Shown here: positions 1 to 4,587 of the stretch, piece after piece
Numbering within the stretch: position 1 is the stretch's first letter
Layout of the letters: each line of letters begins with the position of its first letter
NCBI GenBank assembly: GCA_001771975.1
Contig: MERE01000037.1
Span: 1-8,595, forward strand
Origin: Betaproteobacteria bacterium RIFCSPLOWO2_02_FULL_68_150
GTDB lineage: Bacteria > Pseudomonadota > Gammaproteobacteria > Burkholderiales > SG8-39
Direction: 5' to 3'
DNA: 8,595 nucleotides
The notes under the pieces: generated by a model
The model's database searches: none
What the model saw: the letters and a program-made list of their open reading frames with translations, nothing else
Told to the model about the DNA's origin: nothing
Made by a program: the position numbers and the translations under genes

Positions 1-366
1 GATGTTCACGCCATCGCCGTAGACCGTGCCGTCGGCCTTCTCGATCACGTCGCCGAGATGAATGCCGATGCGGAATCGCATGCGGCGGTCCTCCGCAATC
101 GGCTCGCCCGACGCTTTGAGCTGCGTCTGAATCGCGAGCGCAGCGTTCACCGCCCCGGTCGCCGTCTCGAACACCGCCAGCACCGAGTCGCCCGCCATGT
201 CGATGACCCGGCCTTGATTCGATTCGATCTGGCTCCTGAACACGGCGCGCGCCGCATCGAGCGCCGCCACCGTGGCACGCTCATCCGCCGCCATCAGGCG
301 CGAGTAGCCCGCCACATCCGCTGCGAGTATTGCCGCGAGGCGCTGCTTGAGTCCCGTGCCGCTCAC
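1..366 (-). CDS. Class III adenylate/guanylate cyclase, N-terminal catalytic domain (3' end outside window)
   Basis: The gene reads leftward from a GTG at 364-366 and is open to the window edge, giving 122 residues. These match the start of the class III nucleotide cyclase homology domain, which makes cAMP or cGMP from the NTP. Visible motifs are AAILAADVAGYSRLM (residues 11-25), with the first metal-binding Asp at 17; MAGDSVLAVF (57-66), with the second metal Asp at 60; and FRIGIHLGDVI followed by YGDGVNI at the edge. The GTG start is supported by a GAGGGG Shine-Dalgarno sequence 9 bases upstream. The catalytic domain sits at the very N terminus with no membrane segment before it. In known proteins of this layout, TPR or other sensor domains usually follow, but that part is not visible. 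Substrate (ATP or GTP) cannot be decided because the specificity residues lie beyond the edge. Confidence 0.9.
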   Translation of the reverse strand, partial: MSGTGLKQRLAAILAADVAGYSRLMAADERATVAALDAARAVFRSQIESNQGRVIDMAGDSVLAVFETATGAVNAALAIQTQLKASGEPIAEDRRMRFRIGIHLGDVIEKADGTVYGDGVNI

Positions 367-437
367 TGGTGCCGGCCCCTCCCCGAGCCGCGAATGAATG
401 GTACCCCGATGGCGATGTGCGGGCAGGACACCGACCG

Positions 438-623
438 TCAGCCGCGCTGGAGCTTGTGCTTTTCGAGCCGCCAGCGCAGCGTGTCGATGCGATCCTCGCC
501 GAAGTGCCAGTCGCGCGTGCCGCCGAAGAGCAGGCGCGAGACTTCCAGCCGCAATGCGCCCCGTACCGCGAGGTAAGAGTAGGGGCTGCGGAAGGACCAG
601 AACAGGTCGACGGCGGCGTCCAT
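438..623 (-). pseudogene. Collapsed DsbA-fold / 2-hydroxychromene-2-carboxylate isomerase-like gene (N and C ends joined)
   Basis: A 61-codon frame begins MDAAVDLFWSFRSPYSYLAV. This matches the first beta strand and the S-P-Y-x-Y-L-A motif at the N terminus of thioredoxin-fold HCCA isomerase/GST-kappa proteins. After about 28 residues it passes straight to LLFGGTRDWHFGEDRIDTL. That resembles the extreme C terminus of the same family (F-G-x-D-R-I/L before the last helix) and is followed by RWRLEKHKLQRG and a stop. Full-length members are about 200 residues, so roughly 140 residues of the middle, including most of the substrate-binding helical insert, appear to be missing in frame. It lies 71 bp upstream of the cyclase start on the same strand. 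Seen: both motifs in one short frame. Inferred: internal deletion. It could alternatively be a real small protein, but no family of that shape is known to me. Confidence 0.55.
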
Positions 624-687
624 GTGAAGAGTCTAATGGATCCTGCCGTGTAGACTGTGCGGCGGTTCATCTTGGAGGTGGGCGCAG

Positions 688-762
688 GTGAATACGGCCA
701 ATGCGCGCGGTATCACGGCGCCGCAGTCCTTGCTGCTGCGCGCCGACAGGGTGATCGAATGA
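688..762 (+). pseudogene. C-terminal remnant of an ABC_sub_bind periplasmic binding protein
   Basis: From the GTG at 688 one frame gives 24 residues, VNTANARGITAPQSLLLRAD plus RVIE, then TGA. The run from ITAPQSLLLRADRVIE is the hallmark C terminus of ABC_sub_bind (PF04392-type) substrate-binding proteins, and it closely matches the end of the neighbouring copy (LTIPQSLLVRADRVIE at 1495-1542). The stop overlaps the ATG of that neighbour as ATGA, the usual join in tandem arrays of these genes. Everything upstream of about residue 5 is unrelated. A GGAGG lies 9 bases before the GTG, so a 24-residue peptide could be made and coupled to the next frame. The simplest reading is the leftover tail of a deleted tandem paralogue. 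Confidence 0.75.
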
Positions 763-1545
763 ACCGACGCGACGCACTGCTTGCACTGAGCGCCCTCGGC
801 TTCGCGGGCGTCGCACCGCGAGCGAGTGCGCAGGCGGCGAAATCGGGTTCGCCCCGGAAGATCGGCATTCTCGTTCTCGGTGTTGCGCCCAAGACCCCGG
901 TGGCGCAACGATCAACTTCGATAAGGCTCAGAAAGCTGGGCTGGATCGAAGGAGAAAACCTGATTGTCGAGCGCGCTTACGCGGATCTGAAAGTCGAGCG
1001 TCTCGCGGGACTCGCGGAAGAACTGCTTCGCCGGGGCGTCGAACTGATCCTGACCTTTGGGCCGGAGGCGTCGCTCGCGGCGGCGCGCGCGACCACGACC
1101 ATCCCGATCGTGTTCGTAGTGGTGACCTGGCCGGTGGAGCAGGGCCTGATCGACTCGTTTGCCAGGCCGGGGCGCAATCTGACCGGTACGTCCTTCTACA
1201 CTGGAATCGAGGTCACCAACAAGAGGCTGGAATTCCTCAGGGAAGTCGCGCCGGCGCATCGCGGAGTTTGCACTGCGCCACCGCCTGCCGACGGCCTTTC
1301 CCTCGCACGAAAACGTCGAGGCAGGAGGGCTACTGTCTTACGCGCCGCCGCCATCGGAGCTTGCGGCCATGGGTGAACGGAGCATCGCCTATGTGGATCG
1401 CATTCTTCGCGGCGCGAAACCGGCCGAACTTCCGGTCGAGCGGCCGAGCCGATACGAGCTGGTGATCAACGCGAAAACCGCGAAAGCGCTCGGCCTGACG
1501 ATCCCGCAGTCGCTCCTCGTGCGCGCCGACCGGGTGATCGAGTAG
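759..1545 (+). pseudogene. ABC_sub_bind family ABC transporter substrate-binding protein, internal deletion with frame change
   Basis: The 5' part (ATG 759 to about 1254) encodes MNRRDALLALSALGFAG..., an export signal with a Tat-like RRD start, a hydrophobic core and an A-S-A cleavage site near residue 24. The first lobe of the binding protein follows: KIGILVLG, LRKLGWIEGENLIVERAYAD, an aromatic/acidic ligand-side region, TTTIPIVFVVVTWPVEQGLIDSFARPG, and NKRLEFLREVAP at residues 155-165. The frame then becomes nonsense. The normal 3' part resumes one frame over, from RIAEFALRHRLPTAF at 1255, through VEAGGLLSYAPP, YVDRILRGAKPAELPVE and KTAKALGLTIPQSLLVRADRVIE, to TAG at 1543-1545. About 166 plus 96 residues remain of the usual 320-330, so roughly 60 residues bridging the two lobes are gone and the reading frame is broken near 1250-1260. 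The gene is not functional as read. No permease or ATPase gene is nearby. Confidence 0.88.
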
Positions 1546-1551
1546 CCGACG

Positions 1552-2100
1552 ATGGCTCCGACGCCGGAACTGTTCGCCCTGCGCGATCTGTGCTCGCGGC
1601 TCGAAGGCGCCGGCATTGCGTACATGCTGACCGGCTCGCTGGCGATGAGCTATTACGCCAGACCGCGCATGACGCGCGACATCGATCTGGTCATCGCCCT
1701 CGATGTCACGGACGCGCAACGGCTGGTCGCGGCGCTCGGCGCGGACTATCATGCCGACGCGGATGCGATCGCCGCGGCGATTCGCGACGCTCGACCATGG
1801 AATATCGTTCATCTTCCCTCGGTGCTCAAGATCGACCTGATCCCGCGCAAGGACACTCCCTACCGGCGCGCGGAGTTCGAGCGCCGTCGCAGGGTTGACT
1901 TGGCCGGAATCCCCCTATGGATCGTGAGTGTCGAGGATCTGATACTTTCCAAGCTCGAGTGGTCGCGCGATTCGCGCTCCGAGCAGCAGCGCCGCGACAT
2001 CCGACTGCTGCTTGCAGCAGAGCACGACCGCGTGTACCTGGACGCGTGGGCCGCGCGCCTCGGGCTGGACGGGTTGCTGCGGGAGGTCGAACATGAATGA
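1552..2100 (+). CDS. AbiEii/DUF6036-like nucleotidyltransferase
   Basis: A 182-residue cytoplasmic protein of the polymerase-beta nucleotidyltransferase fold. The N-terminal helix is followed by YMLTGSLAMSYYARPRMTRD (residues 24-43) and IDLV. This gives the G-S motif (28-29) and the paired catalytic acids D43 and D45, with a third acid at D95 in LKIDLIP. The SVEDLILSKLEW block (126-137) and QQRRDIRLLL (145-154) match the second half of AbiEii-type proteins, in which a Lys and an R-D pair are conserved. All acids expected for transfer of an NMP from NTP are present. It starts 6 bp after the substrate-binding pseudogene stop, with only a weak ribosome-binding site. It overlaps the next gene by 8 bp, which suggests joint translation. 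Family members act as toxins of toxin-antitoxin pairs or remain uncharacterised; target and nucleotide cannot be read from sequence. Confidence 0.82.
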   Translation: MAPTPELFALRDLCSRLEGAGIAYMLTGSLAMSYYARPRMTRDIDLVIALDVTDAQRLVAALGADYHADADAIAAAIRDARPWNIVHLPSVLKIDLIPRKDTPYRRAEFERRRRVDLAGIPLWIVSVEDLILSKLEWSRDSRSEQQRRDIRLLLAAEHDRVYLDAWAARLGLDGLLREVEHE

Positions 2101-2314
2101 CACCAGCCCGGAAACCGAGGCGTTCCTCAGGGCGCGCTATGCGGCGATGAGCGGTTCCGAGCGTGCGCTGATGGCGCTGCAGATGTTCGAGACTGCACAG
2201 CAGATCGTGCTCTCGTCTCTTCCCTCGGGGCTCAGTGAGCTCGAGCGGCGGCACGAGCTGTGTCGGCGCTTCTACGGCGACGAGCTGGCGCGGGCCGCGT
2301 TTCCGGAGGGATGA
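2093..2314 (+). CDS. Small helical partner protein of the nucleotidyltransferase
   Basis: The ATG at 2093 lies inside the last codons of the nucleotidyltransferase gene (ATGAATGA), so the two are very probably translated together. The product is 73 residues and predicted wholly helical, with no signal, membrane segment or recognised DNA-binding motif. Its order is an acidic N terminus (ETEAFLRARYAAM), then SGSERALMALQMFETAQQIV, a short break at SSLPSGLSE, then LERRHELCRRFYGDEL and a short tail. I recall small proteins of the pattern S-x-x-E-R-x-x-M-x-x-x-M-F-x-x-A-x-x-x-V-x-x-S-L-P next to nucleotidyltransferases of this type, usually left as hypothetical. That memory and the overlap are the basis for calling it a partner. 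It might be the antitoxin or an accessory subunit; the sequence does not tell which. Confidence 0.72.
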   Translation: MNDTSPETEAFLRARYAAMSGSERALMALQMFETAQQIVLSSLPSGLSELERRHELCRRFYGDELARAAFPEG

Positions 2315-2349
2315 GCGGACCAAGTCCGTTGCACGCCGAGCGGAGTGTT

Positions 2350-2445
2350 TCAATGCGCGCCGATGCGCGCCCCGGGCCGGTGGCCGATCGAGCGCGCGAT
2401 GCGCTCGGCCGCTTCCTTGCCCAGCGGACCCCACTGCGGCTTCAT
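2350..2445 (-). pseudogene. Displaced copy of the 3' end of an iclR-family gene
   Basis: Read on the minus strand, these 96 bases give MKPQWGPLGKEAAERIARSI, then GHRPGARIGAH and a stop. The last 31 residues plus stop of the intact IclR regulator (3022-3117) are the same apart from three substitutions (V to G, G to A, final Q to H). By eye about seven of 96 bases differ between the two copies, and no gap is needed. Similarity begins just before the Met codon and ends at the stop; flanks on both sides are unrelated. No promoter, start signal or DNA-binding domain is attached. It is a fragment of a paralogous or duplicated iclR gene left by recombination. Confidence 0.85.
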
Positions 2446-2497
2446 GCCGTGTTGCGGTTTTGTGCGTTGTTGTGCGTTCCGGCGGCATTGACGGCAG

Positions 2498-2604
2498 GCT
2501 TCAATGAGGCCGCGGTTTTTCGCCGCGGAGAACGATCTATCCGCAGTGCATATCCTCGGAGGTGACTAGCTTCAATGAGGCCGCGGTTTTTCGCCGCGGA
2601 GAAC
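2498..2604 (-). CRISPR. Minimal CRISPR array: two 36-bp repeats, one 35-bp spacer
   Basis: Two identical 36-bp units lie at 2498-2533 and 2569-2604, separated by a 35-bp non-repeated sequence (2534-2568). Each unit starts GCTTCAATGAGG and ends GCGGAGAAC. The interior carries CCGCGG, TTTTTCG, CCGCGG, an inverted repeat able to form a 6-bp stem with a 7-base loop. Bases directly outside the units differ at both ends, so the repeat is exactly 36 bp. Read on the minus strand, the unit begins GTTCTCCGCGG and ends ATTGAAGC. This resembles the ATTGAAAC-type 5' handle of class 1 repeats and suggests minus-strand transcription. No further or degenerate unit is seen at the expected 71-bp spacing on either side, and there is no cas gene in the window. 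It is an orphan or remnant array; a chance pair of another palindromic repeat is possible but less likely given the spacing. Confidence 0.72.
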
Positions 2605-2770
2605 CTCCTCGGTAAGCGGGTCATTCAGGAGCCAAAGGTAGTGCACCGCGTCGCCGCCGATCAGAAGCGTGGGGCGAACAGCTTTCATCGTCCGATGCGT
2701 GGCGGGATTGGCGTCGCCGGAGTTGGAATCGTTGCCCCGGCACCACGCCTTGGCAACAATGTCCATCGCG
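2605..2770. other. Unassigned stretch between the CRISPR unit and the WYL remnant
   Basis: No recognised gene, RNA or repeat is visible. Base composition is noticeably less G+C-rich than the flanking genes. A minus-strand frame runs from an ATG at 2781 to a stop at 2572 (69 residues, including TLLIGGDAVHYLWLLNDPL). It reads through the whole right-hand CRISPR repeat to reach its stop, which argues against it being a real gene, and I recognise no family in it. If the CRISPR is transcribed leftward this is where a leader would lie, but it is not A+T-rich as leaders usually are. Confidence 0.4.
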
Positions 2771-3001
2771 TTATTGGGCACCGAAAGGCGATAGCCTGAC
2801 GCAGTGACACCAGCGGGAGTAGCCGCCTCGCTCGCGATCGAACTCGATGGGCGCGTTCAGATGGTCTCGCAGCACTCGAATGAGACGGTAGACGCTGGGC
2901 CTGGAGCAGCCAAGCCGCTCCATGAGCGCGTCGACCGGGAGCGGCGTGCGGCGCCCGGCCAGGATCTGGTGCAGATCGTAGATGCGGTCGAACTTGTCCA
3001 C
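2771..3001 (-). pseudogene. Truncated HTH-WYL transcriptional regulator (DNA-binding domain only)
   Basis: From a GTG at 2999-3001 the frame reads VDKFDRIYDLHQILAGRRTP, then LPVDALMERLGCSRPSVYRL and IRVLRDHLNAPIEFDRERGGY. This is the N-terminal HTH_11-type winged helix of WYL-domain regulators: D-R-I/L-Y-x-L-H, A-G-R-R-T-P, the recognition helix C-S-R-P-S-V-Y-R, and the wing ending R-G-G-Y at residue 61 (about 2819). Family proteins are about 300-330 residues; here similarity stops after the wing and only 15 unrelated residues follow before TGA. The WYL ligand-sensing domain is therefore absent. An in-frame GTG at 3023-3025 overlaps the iclR stop as GTGA, so the fragment could be translated by coupling with iclR. 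A stand-alone HTH might still bind DNA, but a decayed gene is the safer call. Confidence 0.72.
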
Positions 3002-3021
3002 CGCGACTCGTTTCTCAAGTG

Positions 3022-3810
3022 TCACTGCGCGCCGATGCGCCCCCCGGGGCGGTGGCCGATCGAGCGCGCGATGCGCTCGGCGGCTTCCTTCACCAGCGGC
3101 CCCCACTGCGGCTTCATGCGGTCGGCGGGCGCGGAAATCGAGAGCGCGGCGATCAGCAGTCCCGCATCGTCGCGCACTCCCGCGGCGACGCAGCGCACGC
3201 CGATCTCGGCCTCTTCGTTGTCGGTCGCCCAGCCCTGGCGCTGCGTGCGCTCGAGGTCGCGCTCCAGCGCCGGCAGCGAGGCGAGCGAGTTGCGCGTGTG
3301 CGGCGCGAGGCCGGAGCGCCTGGCATAGTCGCGCAGCTTGGCGAAGCCCTCCTCCAGCAGGAACAGCTTTCCCGACGAGGTGACGTGCAGCGGCGCGCGC
3401 GCGCCGATCATGTGCACGATGCGCATCGCCGAGCGCCCCGACGAGGTGCGCTCGACGTACACGATTTCGTCGTCTTGCCGCACCGAGAGGTTCACGGTCT
3501 CGCCGGTCTGCGCGTGCAGCTCGCGCATCAGCGGCAGCGCGTTCTCGCGCACGCTGATGCGCGAGCGCACCAGCGTGCCCAGTTCGAGCAGGCGCATGCC
3601 GAGGCGGTAGCTGCCCGGCTCGACGCGGTCCACCAGGCGGTCGGTCGCCATGGCGGCGAGGATGCGGTGCGCGGTGGACGGGTGCAGTCCCGTGTACTGC
3701 GCGATCTGCTTCAGGCCGAGCGGCTCGGGGTGCTCGGCGAGCAGGTCGAGCAGCTTCATCATGCGCTCGATGACCTGGATCGGATTCCTGGGCTCGTCCT
3801 TGCCTGCCAT
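3022..3810 (-). CDS. IclR-family transcriptional regulator
   Basis: A 262-residue regulator of normal IclR length. The N-terminal winged HTH is at about residues 10-72: IQVIERMMKLLDLL, LKQIAQYTG, then the recognition helix LHPSTAHRILAAM and wing YRLGMRLLELG. The C-terminal effector-binding domain follows at about 85-250, with the family's HVTSSGKLFLL segment (142-152) and the EEAEIGVRCVAAGVRDD loop (199-215) that lines the ligand pocket. The ATG at 3808-3810 is chosen because the HTH begins ten residues later; upstream in-frame codons have no support. It is divergent from lutA across 51 bp, the classic arrangement of an IclR regulator that controls its neighbour and itself, so regulation of the lutAB transcript by a small carboxylic acid is inferred. 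The stop overlaps a GTG of the truncated WYL frame. The last 31 codons have a second copy at 2350-2445. Confidence 0.93.
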   Translation of the reverse strand: MAGKDEPRNPIQVIERMMKLLDLLAEHPEPLGLKQIAQYTGLHPSTAHRILAAMATDRLVDRVEPGSYRLGMRLLELGTLVRSRISVRENALPLMRELHAQTGETVNLSVRQDDEIVYVERTSSGRSAMRIVHMIGARAPLHVTSSGKLFLLEEGFAKLRDYARRSGLAPHTRNSLASLPALERDLERTQRQGWATDNEEAEIGVRCVAAGVRDDAGLLIAALSISAPADRMKPQWGPLVKEAAERIARSIGHRPGGRIGAQ

Positions 3811-3820
3811 GGATGGCGGA

Positions 3821-3842
3821 ATTCTATCTCGCGATGTGAAAT
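3821..3842. promoter_or_regulatory. Candidate IclR operator and divergent promoter region
   Basis: The short gap between iclR and lutA contains an imperfect 22-bp dyad centred on TCGCGA (3829-3834), with outer arms ATT at 3821-3823 and AAT at 3840-3842 and one further matched pair; 14 of 22 positions are symmetric. On the minus strand, TAGAAT (3821-3826) resembles a -10 box for iclR. On the plus strand, TATGAT (3849-3854) resembles one for lutA. Neither has a clear -35 box. Position and symmetry are what an IclR operator would need, but the site does not match a consensus I can name, so this is a weak call. Confidence 0.35.
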
Positions 3843-3861
3843 GCAGGCTATGATTCGCGTC

Positions 3862-4587
3862 ATGCGGGTCGGACTCTTCGTCACCTGTCTCGTGGACCTG
3901 GTCCGGCCGCGCATCGGCTTCGCGGCGCTCGAGCTGCTGGAGGCGGCAGGCTGCGAAGTGATCGTGCCGCCCTCGCAGACCTGCTGCGGGCAGCCCGGCT
4001 GGAATTCGGGTGACCGCCCGGCGGCGCGCGTGCTGGCGGAAAAGGTGATCGCCGAGTTCGAGGCCTTCGATTACGTGGTGGCGCCTTCGGGTTCCTGCGC
4101 CGGCATGATCAAGGTGCACTATCCGCAGCTCTTCGGCGGCGAGGGCGCGTGGCTCGCGCGCGCCGAGGCGCTCGCTGCGCGGACGCACGAGCTGACCGAT
4201 TTCCTGCTCAACGTCGCGCCCCTCGAGCGCGTACCCGGCCGTTTCGCGGGCACCGTTGCCTACCACGATTCCTGCGCGGGCTTGCGCGAGCTGGGCGTCA
4301 AGCACCAGCCGCGCGCGCTGCTCGCCCGGGTGCAGGACCTCGCCCTGCGCGAAATGAAGGATAGCGAGGTGTGCTGCGGTTTCGGCGGTACGTTTTCGAT
4401 CAAGTTCGGCGAGATTTCGGCGGCCATGGCGCAGGCCAAGTGCGAGCGCATCCGCGCGAGCGGTGCCGATGCCGTGGTGCTCGGCGATCTCGGCTGCATG
4501 CTCAACATCGAGGGCCGGCTGCGCCGCACGGGCGACGAGCACACGCGCGTGCTGCACGTGGCCGAAGTGCTGGCCGGAGAAAAGTGA
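3862..4587 (+). CDS. lutA: Lactate utilization Fe-S protein LutA (YkgE-like, two CCG domains)
   Basis: The 241-residue product is the LutA subunit of the LutABC-type L-lactate oxidation complex, an iron-sulfur electron carrier in the cytoplasm. It has two cysteine-rich CCG domains. The first contains FVTCLVD (Cys9), TCCGQPGWNSG (Cys41-42) and PSGSCAG (Cys79). The second contains YHDSCAGLREL (Cys138), VCCGFGGTFS (Cys171-172) and GDLGCMLNI (Cys212). All motif cysteines are present. Three in-frame ATGs lie at 3841, 3850 and 3862. The last is preferred because MRVGLFVTC matches the usual family start and gives the usual length of about 240; none has a good ribosome-binding site. It overlaps lutB by one base (TGATG) and is divergent from iclR. 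Related Fe-S subunits occur in glycolate oxidase (GlcF), but the short length and the LutB neighbour favour LutA. Confidence 0.93.
   Translation: MRVGLFVTCLVDLVRPRIGFAALELLEAAGCEVIVPPSQTCCGQPGWNSGDRPAARVLAEKVIAEFEAFDYVVAPSGSCAGMIKVHYPQLFGGEGAWLARAEALAARTHELTDFLLNVAPLERVPGRFAGTVAYHDSCAGLRELGVKHQPRALLARVQDLALREMKDSEVCCGFGGTFSIKFGEISAAMAQAKCERIRASGADAVVLGDLGCMLNIEGRLRRTGDEHTRVLHVAEVLAGEK

Noticed and set aside
2316..2328. Hairpin CGGAC-CAA-GTCCG directly after the stop of the small partner gene, as a terminator
   Set aside because: The 5-bp stem is followed by TTGC rather than a T tract, so termination is not supported.
2458..2478. Short direct repeat of TTGTGCGTT
   Set aside because: Two copies of nine bases with no link to any element; probably chance or slippage.
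2350..2488. A small minus-strand gene starting at the Met of MKPQWGPL
   Set aside because: It matches the internal C-terminal segment of IclR, where that Met is residue 232, so it is a fragment rather than a gene.
3019..3861. Plus-strand open frame upstream of and in frame with lutA
   Set aside because: It is antisense to iclR. The LutA family begins at MRVGLFVTC, so the extension is not part of the protein.
3022..4557. A 511-codon open frame on the minus strand spanning iclR and the whole of lutA
   Set aside because: Only the part from 3810 leftward is the IclR protein. The upstream extension is antisense to lutA, with low-complexity Ala/Arg/His content, typical of spurious frames in G+C-rich DNA.
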